NCBI GenBank assembly: GCA_024643795.1 | Contig: JAHEMF010000021.1 | Span: 1 to 44,925, forward strand | Length of the DNA stretch: 44,925 nt | Direction of reading: 5' to 3' | Source: Bacteroidota bacterium | GTDB taxonomy: Bacteria; Bacteroidota; Bacteroidia; AKYH767-A; OLB10 | Part shown: positions 26,229 through 36,272 of the stretch, piece by piece | Numbering within the stretch: position 1 is the stretch's first letter | Layout of the letters: each line of letters begins with the position of its first letter | The notes under the pieces: generated by a model | What the model was told of the DNA's origin: nothing | The model's database searches: none | Seen by the model: only the letters and a program-made list of their open reading frames with translations | Position numbers and translations under genes: made by a program

Positions 26229-27455
26229 ATGGCTACAGAAAAGATAAGAAAAAATACAGTGGTTGAAGAAGGTGTTGAAAAGCAATACACAACATTAAAT
26301 CTTGGACCAACGCATCCAGCAACTCATGGAATATTTCAGAACATTCTTAAAATGGATGGCGAAATAATCATAAGTGCTGAGCCAACTATCGGATACATCC
26401 ACAGAGCTTTTGAAAAACTTGCAGAACGCCGCCCCTTTTATCAAATAACCCCTATTACCGACAGGATGAACTATTGTTCATCACCCATAAACAACATGGG
26501 CTGGCACATGACCGTAGAGAAATTGCTGGGTCTTGAAATGCCTAAAAGGGTCGACTATATGCGGGTCATTATAATGGAGTTGGCTAGGATATCAGATCAT
26601 ATTGTTTGTAATAGTGTGATTGGTGTTGACTCTGGCGCTCTAACGGGATTCGTATATATGTTTCAGGAAAGGGAAAAGATATATGAGATCTATGAGGAGA
26701 TTTGCGGAGCAAGACTAACCACTAACATTGGAAGGATAGGGGGTTTTGAAAGAGATTTTAATGAAAAAGCCTGGGCTAAGATTCATAAATTTCTAAAAGA
26801 GTTCCCCGACGTATTGAAGGAGTTTGAGAACCTGTTGGTCAGGAACAGGATATTCATGGACCGTACCATTGATTGCGGACCTATAACTGCAGAAGATGCT
26901 TTGAGTTATAGTTTCACCGGACCAAACCTGCGCGCTGCCGGAGTCGATTATGATGTTAGGGTGATGAATCCTTATTCTTCTTATGAAGAGTTCGACTTTA
27001 TGATTCCTGTTGGCACTCAGGGTGATACTTATGATCGTTTCATGGTGCGTCAGCAGGAGATGTGGGAAAGTTTGTCAATAATCCATCAGGCTATTGATAA
27101 ACTGAATAAGCTTGAGGATAAAACTACTTTCCATGCAGATGTTCCCGAGTTTTATTTACCTCCTAAAGACGAGGTTTATAATACCATGGAAGGACTCATC
27201 TGGCATTTTAAGATAATTATGGGAGAAACAGATATTCCTAAGGGTGAGGTTTACCATTGTGTTGAAGGTGGAAACGGTGAACTCGGCTTCTACCTTGTAA
27301 GTGATGGTGGCAGAACACCATATCGCCTGCACTTGCGTCGCCCGTGTTTCATTTATTATCAGGCATATCCTGAAATGATTAAGGGATCATTCCTTTCGGA
27401 TGCCATCCTTACCATGAGTTCAATGAATGTGATAGCAGGCGAACTGGATGCCTGA
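26229..27455 (+). CDS. nuoD: NADH-quinone oxidoreductase subunit D
   Basis: 408 residues, 49-kDa subunit family. LNLGPTHPATHGIF carries the quinone-site histidine. GYIHRAFEKLAERRPFYQI and PITDRMNY are the hydrogenase-derived motifs. RLHLRRPCFIYYQAYPEMIK is near the C-terminus. With NuoB it forms the quinone-reduction site. Its end overlaps the longest possible nuoE start by 8 bp. Confidence 0.96.
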   Translation: MATEKIRKNTVVEEGVEKQYTTLNLGPTHPATHGIFQNILKMDGEIIISAEPTIGYIHRAFEKLAERRPFYQITPITDRMNYCSSPINNMGWHMTVEKLLGLEMPKRVDYMRVIIMELARISDHIVCNSVIGVDSGALTGFVYMFQEREKIYEIYEEICGARLTTNIGRIGGFERDFNEKAWAKIHKFLKEFPDVLKEFENLLVRNRIFMDRTIDCGPITAEDALSYSFTGPNLRAAGVDYDVRVMNPYSSYEEFDFMIPVGTQGDTYDRFMVRQQEMWESLSIIHQAIDKLNKLEDKTTFHADVPEFYLPPKDEVYNTMEGLIWHFKIIMGETDIPKGEVYHCVEGGNGELGFYLVSDGGRTPYRLHLRRPCFIYYQAYPEMIKGSFLSDAILTMSSMNVIAGELDA

Positions 27456-27474
27456 TAATTATACCGGTTATAAA

Positions 27475-28023
27475 ATGGATACAAATAATACGAACATAAA
27501 TTTTTCTGAGGAGGCGCTCCAGCTGATGCACAAGATCATGCGCCGATACCCTGAAGGGAGGCAAAAATCTGCCATTCTTCCTTTGTTGCATATTGCTCAG
27601 GCTGAATCTGAAGGGTGGCTGAGTGCACCTGTTATGGATAAAGTGGCCGAGATATTGAAGGTTCAACCTATTGAAGTATATGAAGTTGCTTCTTTCTACA
27701 CTATGTTCAACCTAAAACCGGTTGGCAAATGCGTTATTGAAGTTTGTAGAACAGGCCCCTGCTGGTTATTGGGAGCTGAAGACATTGTTAAATTTATTGA
27801 AAGGAAGCTGAACATAAAGGAAGGTGAAACCACTGCAGATGGCATGTTCACATTGAAAACAGTTGAATGTCTGGCTTCGTGCGGTTCAGCACCAATGATG
27901 CAGGTAGGTGAAAAATATCACGAGCATCTTACATGTGAAAAAGTAGATGAGTTACTTGATGATTACAGAGTTAATACAAATGAACATATTTCTCATTGGG
28001 CAAAAGATAAAATCAAAGCATAA
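27475..28023 (+). CDS. nuoE: NADH-quinone oxidoreductase subunit E
   Basis: 182 residues, 24-kDa subunit family. The four ligands of the N1a 2Fe-2S cluster lie in EVCRTGPCWLLG and VECLASCGSAPMMQV. KIMRRYPEGRQKSAILPLLH is the conserved N-terminal helix region. The ATG at 27475 was chosen because it lies close to that region; the ATG at 27448 would add nine residues and overlap nuoD. Partner of NuoF in the NADH-oxidising module. Confidence 0.92.
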   Translation: MDTNNTNINFSEEALQLMHKIMRRYPEGRQKSAILPLLHIAQAESEGWLSAPVMDKVAEILKVQPIEVYEVASFYTMFNLKPVGKCVIEVCRTGPCWLLGAEDIVKFIERKLNIKEGETTADGMFTLKTVECLASCGSAPMMQVGEKYHEHLTCEKVDELLDDYRVNTNEHISHWAKDKIKA

Positions 28024-28025
28024 GT

Positions 28026-29372
28026 ATGAAGAGGTTACTTCTGCAACATATAGATGTTCCTGGTATTGATACCTTATCTGTTTACAGAGAGCATGGAGGG
28101 TATAAGGCTTTGGAAAAAGCATTGAAGGATATGAAACCTGATGATATTACCGAAGAGGTTAAAAAATCGGGATTGAGGGGCAGAGGCGGTGCCGGGTTCC
28201 CTACAGGACTTAAGTGGAGTTTTCTTGCTAAACCTGAAGGTGTAGAGCGATACCTGGTTTGTAATGCTGATGAGAGTGAGCCAGGAACCTTTAAGGACAG
28301 ATTTCTGATGAGCAAAATCCCTCATGCATTAATTGAAGGAATGATCGTTTCCAGCTTTGCTCTTGGAGCTAAGACTTCATACATATATATAAGAGGCGAG
28401 CTTTTATATGTATATCATATTCTCGAAAAGGCTATTGCTGAAGCTTATGATGCAGGTTTGCTGGGTAAGAACATCATGGGATCGGGGTATTCCCTCGATC
28501 TATATGTACATCCAGGAGGCGGCGCATATATTTGTGGAGAAGAGACGGCACTTATTGAATCACTTGAAGGTAAAAGGGGAAATCCGAGGATCAAGCCACC
28601 ATTCCCGGCCGTAAAAGGGTTATGGCAATCGCCTACAGTTGTTAATAATGTTGAGACTATTTCCGCAGTACCACACATAGTGAATATGGGAGGTGATGCA
28701 TATGCTGCAATTGGAGTTGGAAAAAGCACTGGTACAAAATTAATTTCAGCCTGCGGTCACATTAAAAAACCGGGGGTTTATGAAATAGAACTGGGGTTAC
28801 CGGTGGAGGAGTTTTTATTTTCTGATGAATATTGCGGAGGTATCCGAAACGATAAAAAATTGAAAGCTGTAGTTGCCGGTGGATCTTCGGTACCTATATT
28901 ACCAGGTGAACTATTCCTTAAGACGGCTAACGGTGAGCCCCGGCTGATGTCTTATGAATCCTTGTCAGATGGTGGTTTTGCCACCGGTACTATGTTAGGA
29001 TCAGGAGGGTTTATTGTTATGGACGAAGATACAAGTGTTGTGAAAAACCTCTGGAATTTCACCCGGTTTTATCATCACGAAAGTTGTGGGCAGTGCAGCC
29101 CATGTCGTGAAGGTACCGGCTGGATGGAAAAAGTACTCCATAAATTCCTGGAAGGTCATGCAAACATGAATGACATTGACCTGTTATGGGACATTCAGTC
29201 AAAGATCGAAGGCAAAACAATTTGTCCGTTAGGTGAAGCAGCTTCATGGCCCGTTGCAAGTGCCATTCGTCATTTTAGAAGTGAATTTGAGGATTATGTG
29301 AAAAATCCGCAGAAAATAAAAGATGTTAAACATTATTACAGGGTCAATAATCTTGATCCGGTAATCAATTGA
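28026..29372 (+). CDS. nuoF: NADH-quinone oxidoreductase subunit F
   Basis: 448 residues, 51-kDa subunit family. The FMN/NADH glycine-rich segment is GLRGRGGAGFPTGLKWSF, followed by CNADESEPGTFKDR and GAYICGEETALIESLEG. The N3 4Fe-4S ligands are ESCGQCSPCREGTGWM and TICPLGEAA. It oxidises NADH and passes electrons through FMN. It begins 2 bp after nuoE. Confidence 0.96.
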   Translation: MKRLLLQHIDVPGIDTLSVYREHGGYKALEKALKDMKPDDITEEVKKSGLRGRGGAGFPTGLKWSFLAKPEGVERYLVCNADESEPGTFKDRFLMSKIPHALIEGMIVSSFALGAKTSYIYIRGELLYVYHILEKAIAEAYDAGLLGKNIMGSGYSLDLYVHPGGGAYICGEETALIESLEGKRGNPRIKPPFPAVKGLWQSPTVVNNVETISAVPHIVNMGGDAYAAIGVGKSTGTKLISACGHIKKPGVYEIELGLPVEEFLFSDEYCGGIRNDKKLKAVVAGGSSVPILPGELFLKTANGEPRLMSYESLSDGGFATGTMLGSGGFIVMDEDTSVVKNLWNFTRFYHHESCGQCSPCREGTGWMEKVLHKFLEGHANMNDIDLLWDIQSKIEGKTICPLGEAASWPVASAIRHFRSEFEDYVKNPQKIKDVKHYYRVNNLDPVIN

Positions 29373-29385
29373 TCTTATAAGGCCC

Positions 29386-30363
29386 ATGCCTAAAGTTACT
29401 ATAGATAACGTTTCCATTGAAGTGCCTGAAGGCACAACAATTCTTCAGGCTGCAAGGATGATAGGTGGTAACCTGGTACCACCTGCAATGTGCTACTATA
29501 CCAAGTTAGATACTAGTGGCGGATATTGCCGTACATGTATAGTTAAAGTTACTCAGGGCTCTGAAAGAGACCCAAGACCAATGCCAAAACCGGTTGTTTC
29601 GTGTAGAACCACCGTTATGGATGGCATGGTTGTGGAAAATATTACAAACGAAGAACTTGTTGAAGCAAGAAAAGGAGTGGTGGAATTTCTTCTTATTAAC
29701 CATCCACTCGATTGTCCGGTATGTGATCAGGCAGGTGAATGTCACCTTCAGGATCTTAGTTATGAAAACGGACTTTCCAAATCCAGATATGAATTCAAGC
29801 GCCGCGAATTTGAAATGCATGATATAGGCGACAAGATCAAACTTCACATGAATCGTTGCATTTTATGCTACAGATGTGTTAAGGTGGCTGATCAGGTATG
29901 TGATGGAAGAGTGCACGGTGTTATTAACCGTGGAGATGTGGCTGAGATCAGTACATATATTCAGAATTCTGTAGATAATGACTTTTCCGGTAATATGATC
30001 GACGTGTGTCCGGTTGGTGCACTTACAGATAAAACTTTCCGGTTCAAAAGCAGGGTTTGGTTTGCAAAACCAATGGATGCTCATCGTAATTGTGATAAAT
30101 GTTGCGGTAAAGTAGCTGTGTGGTTGAGTGGTGATGATATCCTGCGAGTTACCGGACGTAAAGATAAATATGGTGAAGTAGAGGATTGGATCTGTAATGA
30201 TTGCAGGTTCGATAAAAAGCAAAAATCAGACTGGGTCATTGAAGGTCCTAGGAACATCGACAGACATTCAGTGATTGCTCAAAATAAATACGGAGTGTTG
30301 AAGCAATTGAAGATCGATGTTTCGAAACAGAAACAAATAGGTGAAAAAGCGCACAATAAGTAG
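29386..30363 (+). CDS. nuoG: NADH-quinone oxidoreductase subunit G, short form
   Basis: 325 residues, against about 700-900 in most bacteria. All N-terminal cluster sites are present: N1b (C36, C48, C51, C73), N5 (H106, C110, C113, C119) and N4 (C158, C161, C164, C208). A further Cys group (C236, C239, C240, C270, C273) resembles the N7 region. The molybdopterin-type domain is missing. The stop is clean and nuoH follows after 18 bp, so this is a compact natural form and not a broken gene. It links NuoF to the rest of the peripheral arm. Confidence 0.93.
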   Translation: MPKVTIDNVSIEVPEGTTILQAARMIGGNLVPPAMCYYTKLDTSGGYCRTCIVKVTQGSERDPRPMPKPVVSCRTTVMDGMVVENITNEELVEARKGVVEFLLINHPLDCPVCDQAGECHLQDLSYENGLSKSRYEFKRREFEMHDIGDKIKLHMNRCILCYRCVKVADQVCDGRVHGVINRGDVAEISTYIQNSVDNDFSGNMIDVCPVGALTDKTFRFKSRVWFAKPMDAHRNCDKCCGKVAVWLSGDDILRVTGRKDKYGEVEDWICNDCRFDKKQKSDWVIEGPRNIDRHSVIAQNKYGVLKQLKIDVSKQKQIGEKAHNK

Positions 30364-30381
30364 AAAATATTAGAAGTATAA

Positions 30382-31428
30382 ATGGAAGTAGCTGATCTTA
30401 TTTTTAAAGTTATTTTTGTTCTGGCAGTATTTGGAATATCATTGCTGGTTGCAATGTATTCTACTTATGCTGAACGTAAAGTGGCAGCTTTTTTTCAGGA
30501 TCGTCTTGGCCCTAACCGTGCTGGTCCTTTCGGCATCCTTCAGCCGCTTGCAGATGGTGTAAAGATGTTTATGAAGGAAGAGATAATACCTACAAATTCC
30601 GACAAAGCTCTGTTCATTCTTGGTCCATCCATTGCAATGTTAACCGCATGCATGACCGGAGTAGTTATACCTTGGGGTAATTCACTTATCATAAATGGAA
30701 AAGAATTTGTGATGCAGATTACCGATGTAAATATTGGTATCCTTTATATTTTCGGAGTGGTGTCAATAGGTGTTTATGGAATAATGATAGGAGGTTGGGC
30801 ATCAAATAATAAATTTTCACTTTTAGGTTCTCTTAGGGCTTCTTCACAAATGATCAGTTATGAACTGGCAATGGGTATGTCAATCATTGCTATTGTAATG
30901 ATGAGTGGAACATTGAGTGTTAGAGAAATTGTTCTAGGTCAGCCTGGTGGGCACTGGAATGTTTTATACCAGCCTTTAGGATTTTTGCTATTCTTCATTT
31001 GTGCTTTGGCTGAGACCAATCGTACACCATTTGATCTCCCTGAATGTGAGACCGAATTAGTAGGTGGTTATCATACTGAATACAGCAGTATGAAACTTGG
31101 ATTCTATCTATTTGCGGAATATATTAATATGTTCATCAGTTCTGCGGTTATAGTATGCCTGTATTTCGGTGGTTATAATTTCCCGTTCATTGAAAGTCTG
31201 GGGCTATCACATAACGTGGTCTCACTGCTTGGAACTGGTATATTCTTCATAAAAATATTCTTCTTCATTTTTGTGTTTATGTGGATCAGGTGGACCATCC
31301 CCAGATTCAGATATGATCAGCTTATGAGGGTAGGGTGGAAGGTATTGTTGCCACTTGCTGTGTTGAATATTGTGATCACGGCTATAGTTTTACTATGGAA
31401 AAATGATCTATTCTCGTTAAATTTTTAG
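30382..31428 (+). CDS. nuoH: NADH-quinone oxidoreductase subunit H
   Basis: 348 residues with about eight TM helices. The signature ERKVAAFFQDRLGPNRAGPF is followed by GILQPLADGVKMFMKEEIIP. ALAETNRTPFDLPECETELV and GGYHTEYSSMKLG form the acidic loop near the quinone site. MWIRWTIPRFRYDQLM lies near the C-terminus. It joins the membrane arm to the quinone chamber. Confidence 0.96.
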   Translation: MEVADLIFKVIFVLAVFGISLLVAMYSTYAERKVAAFFQDRLGPNRAGPFGILQPLADGVKMFMKEEIIPTNSDKALFILGPSIAMLTACMTGVVIPWGNSLIINGKEFVMQITDVNIGILYIFGVVSIGVYGIMIGGWASNNKFSLLGSLRASSQMISYELAMGMSIIAIVMMSGTLSVREIVLGQPGGHWNVLYQPLGFLLFFICALAETNRTPFDLPECETELVGGYHTEYSSMKLGFYLFAEYINMFISSAVIVCLYFGGYNFPFIESLGLSHNVVSLLGTGIFFIKIFFFIFVFMWIRWTIPRFRYDQLMRVGWKVLLPLAVLNIVITAIVLLWKNDLFSLNF

Positions 31429-31456
31429 ATATAAAGAATCATCGGAGGTTTTAAAA

Positions 31457-32005
31457 ATGCAAATGCTTACAAACAGATCAAAAGTAGTAGTAGATAAACA
31501 AATGAGTTTTGTTGAGAAACTGTATTTGCCTGCTATTATAGGGGGTCTGTTCATCACATTCAAACACTTTTTCAGGAAAAAGACTACTATAAAATATCCG
31601 GAAGTGAAACGTGAGTTAAGTTCCGTTTATCGTGGTCAGCATGTATTGAAACGCGATGAGCAGGGCCGTGAGAATTGTACGGCATGTGGTTTATGTGCTG
31701 TTGCTTGTCCTGCCGAAGCTATTACAATGACTGCTGCAGAAAGAAAACCGGGTGAAGAGAAACTTTACCGTGAAGAAAAATATGCCTCTGTTTATGAAAT
31801 AAATATGCTCCGTTGCATATTTTGCGGACTATGCGAAGAAGCATGTCCCAAGGAAGCAATATTTCTTACAGACAGGATAGTTGCTTCAGACTTCGAAAGA
31901 GGAGGATTTATTTATGGAAAGGATAAGCTTGTTGAACCGGTTGATAATGACAAAAGGATCGATCTCAGTGGAAGATTGCAAGCACACAGGAAACTGAATT
32001 CATAA
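31457..32005 (+). CDS. nuoI: NADH-quinone oxidoreductase subunit I
   Basis: 182 residues. Two 4Fe-4S ferredoxin motifs are intact: CTACGLCAVACPAEAI and CIFCGLCEEACPKEAI (clusters N6a and N6b). An amphipathic N-terminal stretch (FVEKLYLPAIIGGLFITFKH) anchors it at the membrane. A second in-frame ATG lies at 31463. Confidence 0.95.
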   Translation: MQMLTNRSKVVVDKQMSFVEKLYLPAIIGGLFITFKHFFRKKTTIKYPEVKRELSSVYRGQHVLKRDEQGRENCTACGLCAVACPAEAITMTAAERKPGEEKLYREEKYASVYEINMLRCIFCGLCEEACPKEAIFLTDRIVASDFERGGFIYGKDKLVEPVDNDKRIDLSGRLQAHRKLNS

Positions 32006-32057
32006 TAGTATAATTTCTAAATTCGCAGCCTTAACAGAAACCGCCTCTAAAAAATAA

Positions 32058-32552
32058 ATGTCAAACTACCTCTTTTACATATTATCATTCCTTTCAATAT
32101 TCAGTGCCTTGATGGTGGTATTGTCGCGTAAGCCGGTACACAGCGTGTTGTATCTTATATTCTGTTTTTTCACAATAGCGGGTCATTATATTTTACTCAA
32201 TGCACAGTTTTTAGCTGCTGTTCATATAATAGTTTATGCAGGTGCCATCATGGTTTTGTTCTTGTTTGTTATCATGCTATTGAATCTTAATGCTGAAACA
32301 GAACCACACAAACCTCTTATTATAAAAGGAGCCTCTGTAGTTACCGGAGGAATGTTGTTAGTTGTACTTATCGCAACTTTTAAGAGCGCAGCAATGAGCG
32401 TGTCGAGTCCGGAGTTTAACAGTGACCTGGGTATGGTTGAAAGTCTTGGAAAGGTTCTTTATGATCAATATATGTTACCATTTGAAGTTTCGGCATTATT
32501 GTTCTTGTCAGCAATGGTTGGAGCAACAATGATCGGTAAAAAAGAAATATGA
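32058..32552 (+). CDS. nuoJ: NADH-quinone oxidoreductase subunit J
   Basis: 164 residues with five TM helices. The hallmark region is [20 protein letters not shown], the pi-bulge helix 3 of the family, followed by VIMLLNL. It is a membrane-arm subunit near the quinone site. Its stop overlaps the nuoK start by 4 bp (ATGA). Confidence 0.94.
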   Translation: MSNYLFYILSFLSIFSALMVVLSRKPVHSVLYLIFCFFTIAGHYILLNAQFLAAVHIIVYAGAIMVLFLFVIMLLNLNAETEPHKPLIIKGASVVTGGMLLVVLIATFKSAAMSVSSPEFNSDLGMVESLGKVLYDQYMLPFEVSALLFLSAMVGATMIGKKEI

Positions 32553-32878
32553 GTTTATCATTACAAATATTGCAACATGTGCCGGTGAACAATTATGTTC
32601 TACTGGCGGCCATGTTGTTTTGTATAGGAGTGTTTGGTGTTTTATTTAGAAGGAATACCATCATTGTTCTGATGTGCGTAGAGCTAATGCTGAATGCTGT
32701 CAATTTATTGATGGTAGCATTTTCAGCAATGCATAACGATCCGGGTGGGCAGATCTTTGTATTCTTTATTATGGCCGTAGCTGCTGCGGAAGTTTCTGTA
32801 GGGCTGGCTATCATGGTATTGATTTACAGAAACTCCGGAAGCGTGGATATTGATTTATTAAATAAACTAAAAGGTTAG
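32549..32878 (+). CDS. nuoK: NADH-quinone oxidoreductase subunit K
   Basis: 109 residues, three TM helices, related to the MrpC antiporter subunit. [20 protein letters not shown] carries the conserved membrane glutamate, and [17 protein letters not shown] carries the second one. The ATG overlaps the nuoJ stop, indicating translational coupling. Confidence 0.95.
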   Translation: MSLSLQILQHVPVNNYVLLAAMLFCIGVFGVLFRRNTIIVLMCVELMLNAVNLLMVAFSAMHNDPGGQIFVFFIMAVAAAEVSVGLAIMVLIYRNSGSVDIDLLNKLKG

Positions 32879-32883
32879 TCATA

Positions 32884-34782
32884 GTGGAATCATTGTTGTG
32901 GATCATACCGGTTTTACCATTTATCGGGTTTCTGATAAATGGAATCTTTGGAAACAAGGTGCCACGGTCACTTTCTGGAATTATTGCTTCTGTTGCAGTG
33001 TTAGGAGGATTCATTGTTTCACTGCTCCTGTTTATTTCCCTGTTGGGGGATGAGAACTTATCCTTCACAAGTAAATATTTTACATGGTTTCATGTTGGCG
33101 ATTTGAAGCTTGATATGGCATTCATGGTAGACAGGCTTACTTCTGTAATGTTGCTTGTGATAACCGGTGTAGGTTTTTTGATACATGTGTATTCAATAGG
33201 ATATATGCATGATGATAAAGATTACTCCAGATTCTTTGCTTATCTGAATCTGTTTGTATTCTTCATGCTTTTGTTGGTAATGGGTTCAAATTATGTTTTG
33301 ATGTTTGTGGGCTGGGAGGGGGTTGGACTTTGTTCATACCTGTTGATAGGCTTTTGGTTTACTAATAATAATTTCAATGATGCTGCCAAGAAGGCATTTA
33401 TCATGAATCGGATCGGTGATCTTGGCTTTTTATTAGGTATGTTCCTCATCTATCAGACTTTTGGAAGCTTGAATTTTGATGAGGTACATTCCAATGCCAT
33501 GACCTATGCGTATGGCCAGCCTGTCTTGACCACAATAACATTACTGTTGTTTGTTGGTGCAATGGGTAAAAGTGCTCAGATTCCTTTATTTACATGGTTG
33601 CCTGATGCAATGGCAGGTCCTACCCCTGTGTCAGCTCTAATCCATGCTGCTACAATGGTTACGGCAGGTATTTACATGATTGTTAGAGCGAATGTATTGT
33701 TTACATTATCTGTTTTTACGCCGGAATTCATCGCTGTTATTGGTTTGCTTACAGCACTGCTTGCTGCATTCATTGGACTTAAACAAAATGATATCAAAAA
33801 GGTGCTGGCATACTCTACCGTGAGTCAACTCGGGTTTATGTTTGTAGCACTTGGTGTTGGTGCCTATACTACGGCTTTGTTTCATGTGGTCACCCATGCA
33901 TTCTTTAAGGGTCTCTTGTTCCTTTGTGCCGGTAGCGTGATACATGCTATGGGAGGAGAGCAGGATATCAGAAAGATGGGTGGGCTTTCAGCTAAACTAC
34001 CTGTTACCCATTTAACTTTTCTGATCGGAACTTTAGCTATTGCCGGATTACCTCCTTTTGCCGGTTTCTTTTCAAAGGATGAGATCCTTGTAAAAGTATT
34101 TGCATCTTCTCCATGGATGTATGGTGCACTTGCATTAGCATCGGTGCTCACAGCAATCTATATGTTCAGGTTATACTTTGTAACATTTAAAGGTCAGTTC
34201 AGAGGCAGTCATCATCAGGAAGAACATTTGCATGAATCTCCACCTTCAATGACATTTCCTTTGATCGTTCTTGCTATTCTTTCAGCTTTAGGTGGATTTA
34301 TAGGGATACCCGAGATATTCCATGCACCAAATTTAATTTCAGAATACCTGGCTCCGGTCACTCATTTTTCATCCAGCTATTCAGCACGTGCTGTATCTCA
34401 TGAAACCGAGATTATATTATTGGTATCTACTCTTCTCTTCCTTCTGGTTGCCATTTGGTTCGTTTATAATAAGTATGTTAAACGCCAGGCTATACCTGAG
34501 CCGGATGAAGATATTGCAGGATTTGGGAAAACACTGGCCGGTAAATTTTATGTTGATGAGATATATACTTATCTCATTGAAAAACCATTAAATGCTATTT
34601 CCGGGTTAGGATATAAATTTATAGAAACAGGGCTCATTAAAGGTGTGGTAGATGGTACTGCTCAGGTAGTTGGTGCATTAGGATTGGGGATAAGGACAAT
34701 TCAAACGGGAAAAACAGGAACCTATTTATTTGCCATGGTTATAGCACTCATTGCATTTATGGTTATAAAATTCATGATATAG
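32884..34782 (+). CDS. nuoL: NADH-quinone oxidoreductase subunit L
   Basis: 632 residues, Mrp-antiporter-like, with about 16 TM helices. Seen are FVGWEGVGLCSYLLIGFW (conserved glutamate), GKSAQIPLFTWLPDAMAGP (conserved lysine) and PVSALIHAATMVTAGIYM. The long lateral helix at the C-terminus follows about residue 530. It pumps protons at the distal end of the membrane arm. The start is GTG, 5 bp after the nuoK stop. Confidence 0.95.
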   Translation: MESLLWIIPVLPFIGFLINGIFGNKVPRSLSGIIASVAVLGGFIVSLLLFISLLGDENLSFTSKYFTWFHVGDLKLDMAFMVDRLTSVMLLVITGVGFLIHVYSIGYMHDDKDYSRFFAYLNLFVFFMLLLVMGSNYVLMFVGWEGVGLCSYLLIGFWFTNNNFNDAAKKAFIMNRIGDLGFLLGMFLIYQTFGSLNFDEVHSNAMTYAYGQPVLTTITLLLFVGAMGKSAQIPLFTWLPDAMAGPTPVSALIHAATMVTAGIYMIVRANVLFTLSVFTPEFIAVIGLLTALLAAFIGLKQNDIKKVLAYSTVSQLGFMFVALGVGAYTTALFHVVTHAFFKGLLFLCAGSVIHAMGGEQDIRKMGGLSAKLPVTHLTFLIGTLAIAGLPPFAGFFSKDEILVKVFASSPWMYGALALASVLTAIYMFRLYFVTFKGQFRGSHHQEEHLHESPPSMTFPLIVLAILSALGGFIGIPEIFHAPNLISEYLAPVTHFSSSYSARAVSHETEIILLVSTLLFLLVAIWFVYNKYVKRQAIPEPDEDIAGFGKTLAGKFYVDEIYTYLIEKPLNAISGLGYKFIETGLIKGVVDGTAQVVGALGLGIRTIQTGKTGTYLFAMVIALIAFMVIKFMI

Positions 34783-34786
34783 CAGG

Positions 34787-36244
34787 ATGATACTACTTCT
34801 ATTATTAGCTTTTCCGGTATTAGGTGCCTTGATTCTCCGTTTTGCAGGAGATCAAAAAACGGCAGGTACAATTGCAACCGGGGTATCGGCTGTATCTGCA
34901 CTCGCATCAATCTTCCTTTATATTAATTTTTCTCCTCAAGGAGGGTTTCAACATGAATATAGCCTTGCATGGATACCTGAATTAGGGATTTCATTTCATA
35001 TTGGCATCGATGGTCTGAGCCTTGCAATGGTTCTGCTTACAAACCTTCTTACACCGCTAATACTATTATCATCTTTCAATAATCAGATCAAATCGTATAA
35101 AACATTTTACGGATTGATATTATTGATGCAGTTTGCGCTTACTGGAGTATTTACAGCACTCGACGGATTTTTATTCTATGTATTCTGGGAGTTAGCACTT
35201 ATTCCTATCTGGTTTATTTGTTTACTGTGGGGAGGAAAGGAAAGAGTCAAAATAACGCTGAGGTTTTTCATCTATACGCTTTCAGGTAGCTTGCTGATGT
35301 TATTAGGTTTAATTTACTTGGTGATTCAGATGCCTGGTGATTCAGCATCATTTAGTTTACAGGATATTTATACAGTTCAATTGAATCCTGAGCAACAGTC
35401 TTGGTTGTTCTGGGCATTCTTTTTGGCATTTGCTATTAAGATCCCTGTTTTTCCGTTTCATTCTTGGCAGCCCGACACTTACACTGATTCACCGGTTCAG
35501 GGTACTATGATATTGTCCGGGATTATGTTGAAAATGGGATTATATGGTATCCTTCGATGGATGCTGCCGGTGATACCGGTCGGGGTGGAAGAGTGGGGTT
35601 CAACTGCTGCAGCATTAGCTGTGGCAGGTATTGTATATGCATCGTTGATGGCTATGGCACAAAGCGATTTTAAGCGACTGATAGCTTATTCATCAATCGC
35701 ACACGTTGGTGTTATTGCTGCAGCTATTTTTACACTTAATATAGAAGCTCTACAGGGTAGTGTATTTCAGATGGTGAGTCATGGTGTTAATGTAATAGGG
35801 ATTTTCCTTGTAGCGGATATTCTTGAACGTTATACCGGTACACGAAATATGAATGCTCAGGGTGGATTAGTTACTGACTCCAGATTATTTGCTGTAACCT
35901 TTATGATAATTTTACTTGGTAGTGTCGCATTGCCTTTAACAAACGGATTTGTTGGCGAGTTTCTGATGTTGACAGGGTTGTTCAAGTATAGCGCTTCTCT
36001 TACGATGTTTGCGGGTCTTACTGTTGTACTTGGTGCTGTTTATATGTTGCGATCGTATCAGAAAATAATGCTTGGTGACAGACATATTGAAAAATCGAAA
36101 AGTATTACTTTGAGCACCTCTGAATCAGTTATACTAGTGCTTGTGGGGCTTGTTATTTTGGTTATGGGAGTTTTTCCGGAAGGTTTGTTAAAACTAACAG
36201 AGCCGGCAGTTATGGACATTATTAAATTATCTCAATTAAAATAA
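34787..36244 (+). CDS. nuoM: NADH-quinone oxidoreductase subunit M
   Basis: 485 residues, antiporter-like. FYVFWELALIPIWFICLLWG has the conserved glutamate, FAIKIPVFPFHSWQPDTYTD the conserved lysine, and LIAYSSIAHVGVI and ALPLTNGFVGEF are family motifs. It starts 4 bp after nuoL and pumps protons in the membrane arm. Confidence 0.95.
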   Translation: MILLLLLAFPVLGALILRFAGDQKTAGTIATGVSAVSALASIFLYINFSPQGGFQHEYSLAWIPELGISFHIGIDGLSLAMVLLTNLLTPLILLSSFNNQIKSYKTFYGLILLMQFALTGVFTALDGFLFYVFWELALIPIWFICLLWGGKERVKITLRFFIYTLSGSLLMLLGLIYLVIQMPGDSASFSLQDIYTVQLNPEQQSWLFWAFFLAFAIKIPVFPFHSWQPDTYTDSPVQGTMILSGIMLKMGLYGILRWMLPVIPVGVEEWGSTAAALAVAGIVYASLMAMAQSDFKRLIAYSSIAHVGVIAAAIFTLNIEALQGSVFQMVSHGVNVIGIFLVADILERYTGTRNMNAQGGLVTDSRLFAVTFMIILLGSVALPLTNGFVGEFLMLTGLFKYSASLTMFAGLTVVLGAVYMLRSYQKIMLGDRHIEKSKSITLSTSESVILVLVGLVILVMGVFPEGLLKLTEPAVMDIIKLSQLK

Positions 36245-36272
36245 AATGTACCGTAAGGTATATTGATATAAT

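Noticed and set aside
29386-30363. NuoG as a truncated pseudogene
   Set aside because: All main cluster ligands are intact, the stop is followed 18 bp later by nuoH, and no remnant of a longer frame is seen.
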